Below are positions 27,675 to 35,868 of a DNA stretch of 41,348 bases, one piece after another (the stretch's first letter is position 1; the number at the start of each line of letters is the position of its first letter). The stretch lies in contig JANXSG010000109.1 in the NCBI GenBank assembly GCA_025352825.1, positions 1 to 41,348 of the forward strand. Direction: 5' to 3'. The notes below the pieces were generated by a model that did not search any database, was not told where the DNA came from, and saw nothing but the letters and a program-made list of their open reading frames with translations. The position numbers and the translations under genes were made by a program. The DNA comes from Chthonomonadaceae bacterium (GTDB lineage: Bacteria; Armatimonadota; Chthonomonadetes; Chthonomonadales; Chthonomonadaceae).

Positions 27675-28478
27675 ATGCGACAGACTATTATAGCCGGTAA
27701 CTGGAAGCTGAACGGTACGATAAGCGATGCTGAAATACTGCTCAGTGCACTTGAATCTGCATTTGCTGCCAGGCCGGATATTCAGATTGTGGTATGCCCG
27801 CCTTACACAACGCTGGCATTCGCTGCACAGAAACTCGCCGAATCGAACGCGAAAATCGGCGGGCAGGATCTATTCTGGAAAGAGAAGGGAGCATACACGG
27901 CCCAGATTTCGGCTCCCATGCTCAAAGAGATCGGATGTACCTACGTCATCGTTGGCCACTCCGAACGACGCGGCAGGTTCGGAGTGCCGGAACCAGAATT
28001 TAATGAAGCAGTCCTCGCGTATTTTGGGGATAGCGATATCACCGTGAATTTGAAGCTGAAAGCAGCACTCGCAGGTGGACTTATCCCGATCTGCTGCGTG
28101 GGTGAGACACTTTCAGAAAGGCAGTCGGGCTCTACGGATAGTGTCGTAAGCAACCAGACATCAGCCGCTCTTAAGGGGGTATCCGCCGAGCAAGCATCTG
28201 GAATTGTGTTTGCCTACGAGCCAGTATGGGCGATTGGTACGGGAGAAGTCTGCGCGGCGGTAGAGGCGGATAGAGTATGTGGAATAATTCGCCAGAAGGT
28301 AGGCAAACTCTACGGGGCTGACACGGCTGAAAAAGTGCAGATTCAGTACGGAGGCAGCGTCAAACCAGACAACGCCGCCGATCTGCTTGGCCGGCCGAAC
28401 ATCGATGGAGCCCTCGTTGGGGGAGCCAGCCTGAAAGCAGCAGACTTCGCTGCAATCATCGCAGCCAGTCCAAGATAA
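27675..28478 (+). CDS. tpiA: Triosephosphate isomerase
   Basis: The 267-aa cytoplasmic enzyme interconverts dihydroxyacetone phosphate and glyceraldehyde-3-phosphate. Catalytic residues are Asn9 and Lys11 (GNWKLN), His95 (VGHSERR) and Glu182 (YEPVWAIGTG). The phosphate loop is YGGSV. The loop after the active His is extended by about a dozen residues compared with common ~250-aa enzymes (RGRFGVPEPEFNEAVLAYFG). It ends the gapA-pgk-osmC-tpiA run and faces a convergent minus-strand cluster. Its last ~17 codons recur as a separate fragment at 31443. Confidence 0.97.
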   Translation: MRQTIIAGNWKLNGTISDAEILLSALESAFAARPDIQIVVCPPYTTLAFAAQKLAESNAKIGGQDLFWKEKGAYTAQISAPMLKEIGCTYVIVGHSERRGRFGVPEPEFNEAVLAYFGDSDITVNLKLKAALAGGLIPICCVGETLSERQSGSTDSVVSNQTSAALKGVSAEQASGIVFAYEPVWAIGTGEVCAAVEADRVCGIIRQKVGKLYGADTAEKVQIQYGGSVKPDNAADLLGRPNIDGALVGGASLKAADFAAIIAASPR

Positions 28479-28531
28479 GCTCAATTTAATTTCGCTTATA
28501 CTTGAATCGGAAATATACATGATATCCGTTT

Positions 28532-29089
28532 CTAATTTGGGCTGTGATCATCTTCTGTCACTTGTCCAGTTGCAGGTATAAATCCCGTTTGGTTCATCCA
28601 GCGCCCCTTAATGCCATACTTCTGGGCAAGAACATTATAATTGTCCACAGTACTAATACTTGCGGGTGAGTTCCAAGCACAGCAACTGGATAGCGTATAA
28701 CTCAATCCCAAATGCCATTTGTTATCGTATATACTATCAGCTACCCAGATCACCATGATCGGGCGTTGTTTTTTCAGAGAAGGATAGATCAGGAACTGCT
28801 CATCATCAGCATATCCCGGCCCATCGAAATGCCAGCAGCGCAGGCTTCTTACTATACCTCGCTGCCAGAGTGTTTCGTTCAGCATATTCCTCACATTTTC
28901 ACGAGTAAGATTGCACTGCTTTATTTCATCATCAGTCGTTAGCGCGAGAATAGCATCTACGTCACCCCGATTAAATGCACTGGTAGCGGCGTTAGTAACT
29001 CGCTCCATAGTGTTGCGGGTAAAATATAGATATACACCAGTGACACAGAACACGGCTGTAATACTCAAAATAAGTTTCTTAATCTTCAT
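28532..29089 (-). CDS. Membrane-anchored hypothetical protein, weakly NTF2-like (185 aa)
   Basis: An N-terminal helix (LILSITAVFCVTGVYLYF) anchors or exports the protein. The next stretch AFNRGDVDAILALTTDDEI resembles the first helix of NTF2-like folds, but only weakly. Other features are WHFDGPGYADDE and RPIMVIWVADS, plus an adjacent Cys pair (SSCCAWN). I recognise no defined family. It is the last gene of a four-gene minus-strand cluster, 72 bp after the Cys-rich gene, and converges on tpiA. Confidence 0.6.
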   Translation of the reverse strand: MKIKKLILSITAVFCVTGVYLYFTRNTMERVTNAATSAFNRGDVDAILALTTDDEIKQCNLTRENVRNMLNETLWQRGIVRSLRCWHFDGPGYADDEQFLIYPSLKKQRPIMVIWVADSIYDNKWHLGLSYTLSSCCAWNSPASISTVDNYNVLAQKYGIKGRWMNQTGFIPATGQVTEDDHSPN

Positions 29090-29161
29090 ATTCTTCTTCT
29101 GCCAAAATGTGTCTCCATGAAAAGATTGTCTCTATATGGAGCCAAATATCATAAACTCATT

Positions 29162-29575
29162 TCATGCGCAAAACCCATATGGAACTACTTCAATTCTGCC
29201 GGGAGCACAAGTACCTTTATGGCCAGAAGACGACTGGCACTGTAGAGCACTACCATATCTAGGAAAAGTAATATTTATACATGGGTTAATATCACAAGTA
29301 CCGGTTTCATCTGATGTGTAATGCCATGTTTGCTGATTATATTCACAACACCCACTTCCATAAGATTCATGAGGACCAGCACCTGCGACGCAAGGAGGTG
29401 TACAGAACTGTTTGCAAAATTCGGTATTGTTTTGGGTGAAAGTGCAATGAGGTCGTGCTCCACAACTTCCAGAAAGTACGCAGGTACAACTTAATGCATA
29501 CACAGCTGAAGGCACAACTATAATTGTTGATAGGAAGGCTGAGATCAGCCCTAAGAAACGACGTGTCTTTTTCAT
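29162..29575 (-). CDS. Cysteine-rich secreted protein (14 Cys)
   Basis: The 137-aa protein has a signal peptide (KKTRRFLGLISAFLSTIIVVPSAVYA) and a mature part of ~110 residues with 14 cysteines. These include SCTCVLSGSC, KQFCTPPC, SGCCEYN and CDINPC. The even number and the export signal suggest disulphide stabilisation outside the cytoplasm. It starts 18 bp after the pseudopilin gene stop and shares the operon with a CxxC thioredoxin-like protein that could oxidise or isomerise it. I recognise no family. An extracellular toxin, binding protein or matrix protein are all open. Confidence 0.7.
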   Translation of the reverse strand: MKKTRRFLGLISAFLSTIIVVPSAVYALSCTCVLSGSCGARPHCTFTQNNTEFCKQFCTPPCVAGAGPHESYGSGCCEYNQQTWHYTSDETGTCDINPCINITFPRYGSALQCQSSSGHKGTCAPGRIEVVPYGFCA

Positions 29576-29593
29576 GAATTTCTCCTGATGAAT

Positions 29594-30193
29594 TTATAAT
29601 CCATAGTAGCTATGGTTTTTCGCTTTGGTCTGAATTTTGGATAACTGCTGATTAAAGCGCAGTACATTTATCCATTTCATATCCCATGTGTGTAAATTGG
29701 CTACATCAGTACCCACAGCGACATTATGTTGATCACAAACCGCCAGCCATGAATTCACCCCCTTTAGCGCAAGTTCATTCGAAATAATTTCGATCTCATT
29801 CTCTCTATCAAATGGTGGATCATAGAATCTTATCAGATAAGTTGATGTCAGCATATATGATTGATCCAACGGATCTGGGTCATGATAACTGGGACAATGC
29901 ATCACTGCTCTGCTGCCAATATATTTATCTATGAAGCCTATATTCAGTGTGGATGAGATAGGAAGCGCAGCTTGTGCGGGTGTAATTTTTACTCCTTGCT
30001 GCAATTCGACACCATTGTAATCAGACATATACAGTGAATACCCTATACCTATCTGATGCATATTACTCATACAAACCGAAGATCTTGCCGATGCACGCGC
30101 AGGACCAAGCACAGCAAAGATAATTCCTATCAGAACAGCAATGATAGCCATAACTATTAAGATTTCAAGTAGTGTATACCCCTTTTTAGCCAT
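29594..30193 (-). CDS. Type IV pilin-like / general secretion pseudopilin (prepilin)
   Basis: The 199-aa protein starts MAKKGYTLLEILIVMAIIAVL. The prepilin peptidase site is after Gly5, followed by N-methylated Tyr and the conserved Glu at +5. The hydrophobic helix serves assembly and membrane anchoring. CMSNMHQIGIGYSLYMSDYNG after the helix is typical of the large prepilin-like family of Armatimonadota, Planctomycetes and Lentisphaerae. VMHCPSYHDPDP carries a Cys. ATG 30193 lies within the previous gene (37-bp overlap), so translation is coupled to the thioredoxin-like gene. No assembly ATPase or prepilin peptidase is nearby, so it would use machinery encoded elsewhere. Confidence 0.88.
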   Translation of the reverse strand: MAKKGYTLLEILIVMAIIAVLIGIIFAVLGPARASARSSVCMSNMHQIGIGYSLYMSDYNGVELQQGVKITPAQAALPISSTLNIGFIDKYIGSRAVMHCPSYHDPDPLDQSYMLTSTYLIRFYDPPFDRENEIEIISNELALKGVNSWLAVCDQHNVAVGTDVANLHTWDMKWINVLRFNQQLSKIQTKAKNHSYYGL

Positions 30194-30825
30194 CTATTTG
30201 CTCCTTGTTTCACAACATCTTCAAGAGATTTTTCATCGTAAATACTTCTATTTGGATTGAGACCATGTTTGATCCACTTCAATCGCCATACACGGTCATA
30301 GAAATACGATCGCCCTGACCAATATCCATTTAAGCCGATAACTATTTTCTCATCAGGGTCCCGTACAATGGCCACATAATCCCCTTGTGCATTGAATTTC
30401 GCCTGCATTTCTGCTACTTTTTCGGCGGAACCATAGGATACCGCCACCAGAGCAATGCCTCTTTTCTTGGATTCCTTCGACCATAGAGCAAAGTCTATGT
30501 TCACGCATCCAACGCAATCACCAAGATTTACAAGCAGCGTACCAATACGAGGTTTGCCAGCAGCACGGCGTATAAGTACGCCAATATCATGAGTTGGAAG
30601 TTCGGAATTTAATATGGGATCTTTCTTCTCTCCTGTCTTTGGGTCGAACTGATCGAAGTTATTTTTCTGTTCTTTCCTGATCAATGAGTTCAATCTACTC
30701 GCCATGCTCGGATCGCTCGGAAGCAGCTTACAGAATATAGCAAATAGAATAAAGAAAATAGTCGTAAGTGTGGCTATATTTTTACGGCCAGGCTCCGCTG
30801 TAGTTGGCTGAATAGTGGGATTCAT
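30157..30825 (-). CDS. Membrane-anchored thioredoxin-like protein with CxxC
   Basis: The 222-aa protein has one N-terminal membrane helix (~17-36) and an extracytoplasmic thioredoxin-like domain. IGTLLVNLGDCVGCVNI holds the CxxC pair Cys104/Cys107. GIALVAVSYGSAEKVAEMQAKF and VAIVRDPDEKIVIGLNG follow the TlpA/AhpC-type fold order. ATG 30825 has an excellent ribosome site, AAGGAGGA. It leads the cluster with the pseudopilin, the Cys-rich protein and the NTF2-like protein. A role in disulphide handling of those partners is an inference from the neighbours. Confidence 0.7.
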   Translation of the reverse strand: MNPTIQPTTAEPGRKNIATLTTIFFILFAIFCKLLPSDPSMASRLNSLIRKEQKNNFDQFDPKTGEKKDPILNSELPTHDIGVLIRRAAGKPRIGTLLVNLGDCVGCVNIDFALWSKESKKRGIALVAVSYGSAEKVAEMQAKFNAQGDYVAIVRDPDEKIVIGLNGYWSGRSYFYDRVWRLKWIKHGLNPNRSIYDEKSLEDVVKQGANRWLKRGIHYLKS

Positions 30826-31442
30826 TTGCTAATTGTCCTCCTTATTTATTCAATTATTAGCTATATTTTGTGTATTATCTGAACAATGACTCTATAATAT
30901 TGCTATAAAGTACTGATGTCTCATTTGCTGCAATAAGCAGCTAAGAGAGAAATACGTCAAAAAAGATTTTTCTTTAGCACCTGAACAATATGTGAAGTCG
31001 GATGAAATGGGAAGGATATTGCCGATATCGCTTACGCAGCGCAGTTATAAATCCCGAAAATGAACAATGGCAACGGAAGCGCATGCTTCTTTGGAATGGT
31101 AGTTACGGGATAGTGGACAAGAAGTTTAGCAGAATAGCCTTTGTCGGCTATTAATTTAAGAAGTTTACGCAGAGAGAGAGAGAGAATCCATGGCTGTTAC
31201 CTATCTTTCAGAAAGCAAAAGAACAGTGACCATAATTTTCGGTATCAAATATGAATCGTATAAAACTTAGATTTCCAATATCAATTCTATCTTACAAACA
31301 TTTTGTAATCAATATTTTCATATTTGTCAAGACATTAAATGATAATTTACTGTTAAATTTATATTAAGATATGCCACCACGAATGTATTATATTAAGTCT
31401 CCAAATTTCTTAATAAGTCATAAGACCATTTAAACTTTTATA
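30826..31442. other. Gene-free AT-rich stretch upstream of the redox/pseudopilin cluster
   Basis: About 620 bp without a convincing gene. A GA dinucleotide run lies at ~31171-31188. One plus-strand frame without an ATG is open for ~47 codons (~30920-31070, KKDFSLAPEQYVKS), but I cannot match it to anything. The right half is very AT-rich. The promoter of the minus-strand cluster should lie near 30840-30900, with no strong consensus visible. The region ends abruptly at the tpiA fragment. Confidence 0.45.
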
Positions 31443-31502
31443 GGGGCCAGCCTGAAAGCTGCCGATTTCGCAGCTATTATCGCTGCCAGCCCGAAATCAT
31501 AG
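31443..31502 (+). pseudogene. 3'-terminal fragment of a second tpiA
   Basis: The plus strand encodes GASLKAADFAAIIAASPKS and then TAG. Its 17-residue core GASLKAADFAAIIAASP is identical to the C-terminus of the TpiA encoded at 27675-28478. At the DNA level about ten third positions differ, all synonymous. This is therefore a diverged paralogue or homologue remnant, not a recent duplication. No tpiA homology is seen before 31443. Confidence 0.75.
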
Positions 31503-31510
31503 TCTATAGA

Positions 31511-31616
31511 GCCTGTTGCAAGAGTCTCAGTGTAGTTGAAAAGTTCTTCCAGCCCTGACCCCCCCATCCCCTTCCTGTTTTTGGGAGAGGGGGACGAGTG
31601 TGAGGGCTGAAACATA
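31511..31616. repeat. Dispersed palindromic repeat, copy 1
   Basis: This unit shares a common plan with 40325-40440. Both have GTCTCA-xx-TAGTTGAAA, then a C-rich arm CCATCCCCTTCC, a CTGTTTTTGGGAGAGGGG centre and a GTGAGGGCTGAAA arm. It folds into a strong G/C-rich hairpin but lacks a T-run in either direction. It lies between the tpiA fragment and the broken dehydrogenase gene. Confidence 0.65.
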
Positions 31617-31620
31617 TTAA

Positions 31621-32616
31621 TCAAGCATCGAGACTTGGAAGCATGGATTCCATCAGAGCATGCTGACGTGGTCGTTCAGAGATAACAGCTTCTATATCGT
31701 CAATAAGGTAGTTTAGTATCCTTTGAACAGATGCCATTATTCCACCTGCTCGATGAGGAGTGAGATACGCATTAGGTAATAGACGAAGTTCGGAGTCTAA
31801 TTCCAGAGGTTCTTTGTCGAACACATCCAGCGCTGCAAACAGGTCACCACACTTCAGCCGCTCGACGAGGGCAGAAGTATCTACGAGCACAGCTCGGGCT
31901 ACGTTGACCAGAACTACGTTAGGGCGCATTTAAGCAATTGCATCTCGGCCAAGAAGGTGGTCGGTTCCGGAATTAGAGGCCGCGCATAGAACTACCACAT
32001 CCGATGTGGTTAGCATCTCTCCGAGCGAAACATTTTTAGCTCCAAATGCAGAAGTAATCGAATCTGGCACATACGGATCAACAATCCACAAAGCGCATTC
32101 GAACGGCTCCAGAAGTTGAGCTAACCGTTTCCATACTTTACCAAATCCGATAATTCCCACGCTCCGGCCAGTCAACTCGCGTTCACTTACATCGATATCA
32201 CCGGGAAAATCCTTCACCCAAAATTCTGTGCCAGCAGGCATGGCTGCATGATGATCCGAAACATGCCAAAGTGTGTTCAAAATTAGAGCCAGCGCCATTT
32301 CTGAAACGGCTGGAGAAAAACCATGCCGTGTCACCGATATCGGGATATGACGCGCCAATTCGACTTGTGCACCACGCTGAGTTACATCGATGTGACCAAT
32401 AAAACGAAGGTTCGGGGCGGTTTCGAGCAGCTACTCGGTAAGCACAGGCCACGACCACATTAGCAAAGCATCAGCCCAGCCAAGATCTATATGGATTTCG
32501 TCAGCTGTATCATGGGATACCATTCGAATTTCATCATGCTTCTGAAGCCGCTCAAAAGCAGAGATTAAATCAGGATGATGAAAAAAGCTTGCGGGCAAAT
32601 TAACCAAAATATTCAT
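31621..32616 (-). pseudogene. D-isomer 2-hydroxyacid dehydrogenase gene with in-frame TAG and TAA
   Basis: One continuous minus frame of 332 codons runs from ATG 32616 to TGA 31621. It is interrupted by TAG at 32433-32431 (after WSWPVLTE) and TAA at 31932-31930 (after LLGRDAIA). Both flanks align with the family without any frameshift: LLETAPNLRFIGH, SPAVSEMALALIL, ELTGRSVGIIGFGKV, MRPNVVLVNVARA, DVFDKEPL and the catalytic His in LTPHRAGG. The length matches a ~330-aa enzyme. The nucleotide motif is GFGKVW rather than GxGxxG, another sign of decay. It is last in the apgM operon, 22 bp after the VOC gene. The substrate cannot be told. Confidence 0.85.
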
Positions 32617-32638
32617 ATTTGACTAAATCCTGATCCAG

Positions 32639-33016
32639 TCACTTCACTTCTTCACCAAAACAGAAGCATACACCGTACGGCTCCTTCGCTAAGATCACCC
32701 GGAATGTTTTTCCATTGTGCTTATCGATCCTGATGGCGGAAGGTTCGATACTCTTTGATGCGACCTCTTCTCTTAGATTTTCTACTGGTGACACCTCAAA
32801 ATAGCAGCTAATCTGTTCTGGGTCAAGGTTATTATTCTGCAGGCCAATCTGTGCGTCGCCTCGCCGAAGAACCACCAGTTCGGAACTCCGGCTAACCATG
32901 CTAAAACCTAGTACCCGTGTGTAGTAGCCTATTGCCTGACCAAAATCTTTCACCGGCAGCGCATTTATATCGATATCGCCTATTGGGTATGCACTTTTAA
33001 ATGTCACCTCTTCCAT
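32639..33016 (-). CDS. VOC-superfamily (glyoxalase/dioxygenase-like) protein
   Basis: The 125-aa cytoplasmic protein has a single beta-alpha-beta-beta-beta fold repeat typical of VOC proteins. KDFGQAIGYYTRVLGFSMV is the classic first half, followed by ELVVLRRGDAQIGLQ and, at the end, KEPYGVCFCFGEE. No complete His/Glu metal set can be assigned by eye. It sits 36 bp after the HEAT-repeat gene and 22 bp before the dehydrogenase pseudogene. The substrate is unknown. Confidence 0.8.
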   Translation of the reverse strand: MEEVTFKSAYPIGDIDINALPVKDFGQAIGYYTRVLGFSMVSRSSELVVLRRGDAQIGLQNNNLDPEQISCYFEVSPVENLREEVASKSIEPSAIRIDKHNGKTFRVILAKEPYGVCFCFGEEVK

Positions 33017-33052
33017 CTCATAAATCTCACTTTATAATGTTGGCACCGCATA

Positions 33053-34036
33053 CTACATCTCGCACTCAGCAAGCGCAGACTTAGTCACTTCATCCATAGA
33101 ATCAGATAGAGTCTCTCTGACTATTTTGCGCAGTTCTTTTCGTTCTGAACGAAGCTGAGCGATGAGATAGTCTCTGGCCTGTTCACTGCGATGAGTTGAA
33201 AAGGCGATTATCAAGAATTTCAAATGTTCGCCGTAGGATATATCGACAGTCTGCTTTAGCAGATCAAGCGTTTCCTTTGTTCCTGTCGATGCGAGCATTA
33301 ACGCTGCATATCCGCTTAAACCTGTATCAAGATCTTGAAGAAATGGGGATAGAACATCAAGGATTCGCTCATCCTCGAGGGCAACCAGCGACTGCATGCA
33401 CTCCTGCAGAACTTCGGGCAGCTCATTTTCCGGATACGTGAGTTTTATAGACAGGGGAATACATCCGAGACGGTCACCGAGGATAGCAAGCGCGTGGGCG
33501 GCTGATTTTCTCAATTCGAGCTTTGCCATCACCGCATCCCGGCTATTTCGCTGGGGCGACGACATGTCAAAAAGCAGAAGGGAGATATCTCGCAGAGATT
33601 CACGGTCACCAAGCTGTGCGAGTGCAAGAGCACAGTTCGCTCGAAGATGCGCACCCGTATCGAAAGGAACACCACCGACTGCTTCGATCTGTACCGTACG
33701 TATCCCCTTCCGTAGACTCAACACTGCAGGCATATACTCAAGCCGCCCAAATGTAAAAGCCAAACTTGCTCTGATGTGGCAGCCGGGATCATGGCGTAAC
33801 CCATCGGTGGAAACCTGGTCAAACCGAGCGAGCATTAGAGTCAAAGCGTCCGAATCTGCACAATCACATAGAGATTTGGCGGCCAGTGCAGCCACATAGT
33901 TCGACTTATCGAGCAAGGCTTTTAAAAGAATGGGTAATTTCTCTTCATCAGACAGTGAACCCGATACATTCACTGCCCGAATACGATCCTCACTCTTCTT
34001 CGAACTTAACAAAATATCAATTTGTTCGGCATTCAT
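33053..34036 (-). CDS. HEAT-repeat protein
   Basis: The 327-aa soluble protein is built of alpha-helical HEAT/PBS-lyase-like repeats: VAALAAKSLCDCADSDA, HIRASLAFTFGRLEYMPAV, HLRANCALALAQLGDRES, ELRKSAAHALAILGDRLG and LSGYAALMLASTGTKE. Such proteins usually scaffold protein contacts. Start ATG 34036 lies 22 bp after apgM, so it is co-transcribed with a glycolytic enzyme. No signal peptide is present. The binding partner is unknown. Confidence 0.85.
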   Translation of the reverse strand: MNAEQIDILLSSKKSEDRIRAVNVSGSLSDEEKLPILLKALLDKSNYVAALAAKSLCDCADSDALTLMLARFDQVSTDGLRHDPGCHIRASLAFTFGRLEYMPAVLSLRKGIRTVQIEAVGGVPFDTGAHLRANCALALAQLGDRESLRDISLLLFDMSSPQRNSRDAVMAKLELRKSAAHALAILGDRLGCIPLSIKLTYPENELPEVLQECMQSLVALEDERILDVLSPFLQDLDTGLSGYAALMLASTGTKETLDLLKQTVDISYGEHLKFLIIAFSTHRSEQARDYLIAQLRSERKELRKIVRETLSDSMDEVTKSALAECEM

Positions 34037-34058
34037 GAAGAATTAGCTCCCACAAATC

Positions 34059-35249
34059 CTATGATGCGAACAGATTATCTATAAGTCGATAGCCCTCAGG
34101 AATCTGTATTTTAGATTCCAGCGCCCCTCGTTCATCGTAAGGCTGAAGGGAACCATGTCTTAACTTTTTTGTAGAGTCGTAGAGCAGAAATGGTACTGGC
34201 CCGACGGTATGGCCTCTGGTGGATACAGGCGTCTTATGATCAGGAGCACAAAGAATTCGAAAGTCATCGACATTCTTGAGGCCGGCCAGCATGGTTCCAA
34301 CTACCAATTTATCGAAGTTTTCTATGGCACGGATCTTCTCATCTATACTGCCTGCATGGCCAGCTTCGTCGGGCGATTCGACATGCACCCACACAAAGTC
34401 GTGCCGGTTTAAAGCGTCAAGAGCATACCGTCCTTTTGCTGCATAGTCCGTGTCGAAGTAGCCTGTTGCTCCGGGAACATCCACAATCTCAAGGCCGGTC
34501 AATTTCCCCAGCCCGCGTACCACATCAACTGCTGATATCACTGCCCCGCTCATACCCCTCCGCTTCGTGAATAGTGGAAGCTGAGGCGTTCTGCCAGGGC
34601 TCCATGGCCAAAGCATATTCGCAGGATTTTTGCCCTCTTCTCGCCGTTGATGATTATACGGCAGATCATTTAACAGGCCGTACGAATCCTCGATGAAAGC
34701 TCGGAGCCTGCCCTCCTGCTCGCCTTCCGGCAAGATATCGGCGAGCCGCTTCCCCATATTTTCATGAGGCGGATGAGAACGAACATCTACTGGGCCATTT
34801 TGCCATCGCATGATATGCCTGTAGGATACGCCTGGAAACAGGGTAATCTGCCTGGTGCCGAGTTTCTCATTTGCCAAAGCAATTATTGGCCGCGCATCCT
34901 CAGTGCTGATATGCCCGGCGCTATAGTCAATTAGATTTTCGCCATCAGAGCTGATGAGAGAACATCTGAAGGCTACATCTTTGGCTTCGAGTGGAATGCC
35001 CATTGCGGCGGCTTCCACTGGCCCTCGTCCTGTGTAGTAGACTTTAGGATCGTAGCCAAGCAGAGCCATGTTCGCGGCATCACTGCCAGGGTACATATCT
35101 ATAGGAGTTACCTGAACACCGCCCACAACCCCTGTTTCGGCAAGCCTGTCCAAATTTGGGGTGCGGGCGGTTTCCATCGGTGTTTTGCCATTCAGATCGG
35201 CCAAGGGTTCATCGGCTGCACCATCTGGCACGAGCAGAATATACTTCAT
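34059..35249 (-). CDS. apgM: Cofactor-independent phosphoglycerate mutase, archaeal type
   Basis: The 396-aa cytoplasmic enzyme of the alkaline-phosphatase superfamily interconverts 3- and 2-phosphoglycerate. Family marks are YILLVPDGAADEP, GKTPMETARTPNLDRLAE, the catalytic Ser in MYPGSDAANMALLGYDP, YTGRGPVEAAAMGI, HVESPDEAGHAG and LCAPDHKTPVSTRGHT with metal ligands. It supplies the next glycolytic step after gapA/pgk/tpiA, which lie ~6 kb away on the other strand. It is embedded in an operon with SHOCT/DUF4097 regulators upstream and HEAT/VOC genes downstream. Confidence 0.95.
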   Translation of the reverse strand: MKYILLVPDGAADEPLADLNGKTPMETARTPNLDRLAETGVVGGVQVTPIDMYPGSDAANMALLGYDPKVYYTGRGPVEAAAMGIPLEAKDVAFRCSLISSDGENLIDYSAGHISTEDARPIIALANEKLGTRQITLFPGVSYRHIMRWQNGPVDVRSHPPHENMGKRLADILPEGEQEGRLRAFIEDSYGLLNDLPYNHQRREEGKNPANMLWPWSPGRTPQLPLFTKRRGMSGAVISAVDVVRGLGKLTGLEIVDVPGATGYFDTDYAAKGRYALDALNRHDFVWVHVESPDEAGHAGSIDEKIRAIENFDKLVVGTMLAGLKNVDDFRILCAPDHKTPVSTRGHTVGPVPFLLYDSTKKLRHGSLQPYDERGALESKIQIPEGYRLIDNLFAS

Positions 35250-35273
35250 ACTTAAGTTTTACTCCCAGCAATT

Positions 35274-35843
35274 TTACTTTTGAGCTGACGATAATTCAAC
35301 TTTACTATTCTGTACCTCTATGACATCTATCTGCTCAATCAATCGGCCAGCATCCTCTACATTAATACGCCCATTCGAAACCATCTGAAGTACCTGTCTT
35401 CGAGCTTCTCCTCGAGCAGTTGCAGAGGATGTGGGTACGGAGTTCGGAGAATCCACTCCATTCCCAGACATTTTCTGCTGGATTGCGGCTTTCAGCTCAG
35501 ATGATTTGTTTTTAGCTATCACCTTTAGTCCTGCCACCGTCTCCTGTGCTGCGTTCCGTGCAGATTCTTTAATGGTCACCTTAGCAACTTCCCAGAACAT
35601 CGAAACTAGATTAGGAGGAAGCTGGACGGTATAGACACTTCCATCAGGACGCTGCATCTGTACTTCTACCGTCTTCTCTTTCGGTTTTGAATCAGAGGAA
35701 GCATTCGAAACTATTTCGACTGGCAAAGATTCGCTGGAAGACGATTTCGGCGAAAGTGATGCCAGGAGCTTTCGTGCGTCTTCCGCGCTTATTGTTCCAT
35801 CGGCTACCATCCGAAGTATGCGTTGTTGTTCGCTCTCGTTCAT
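35274..35843 (-). CDS. SHOCT-like oligomerisation-domain protein (two copies)
   Basis: I start at ATG 35843 (MNESEQQRIL) after AAAGGAAT. An in-frame ATG at 35912 would overlap the upstream gene. The ~189-aa protein has two short helical motifs, RMVADGTISAEDARKLLASL at the N-terminus and QMVSNGRINVEDAGRLIEQI near the C-terminus. Between them lie a Ser-rich linker and a segment with LPPNLVSMFWEVAKVTIKES. No signal peptide is present. The same motif occurs in the two preceding proteins of the operon, which suggests they interact through it. The gene ends 24 bp before apgM. Confidence 0.75.
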   Translation of the reverse strand: MNESEQQRILRMVADGTISAEDARKLLASLSPKSSSSESLPVEIVSNASSDSKPKEKTVEVQMQRPDGSVYTVQLPPNLVSMFWEVAKVTIKESARNAAQETVAGLKVIAKNKSSELKAAIQQKMSGNGVDSPNSVPTSSATARGEARRQVLQMVSNGRINVEDAGRLIEQIDVIEVQNSKVELSSAQK

Positions 35844-35868
35844 ACATATTCCTTTACCGGCAGTTTGT

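Noticed and set aside
30920-31070. 47-codon plus frame without ATG (KKDFSLAPEQ...)
   Set aside because: No start codon, no ribosome site and no recognised relative; left as non-coding.
31430-31624. Minus-strand 64-aa frame
   Set aside because: It covers the antisense of the tpiA fragment and the palindromic repeat; no start signal.
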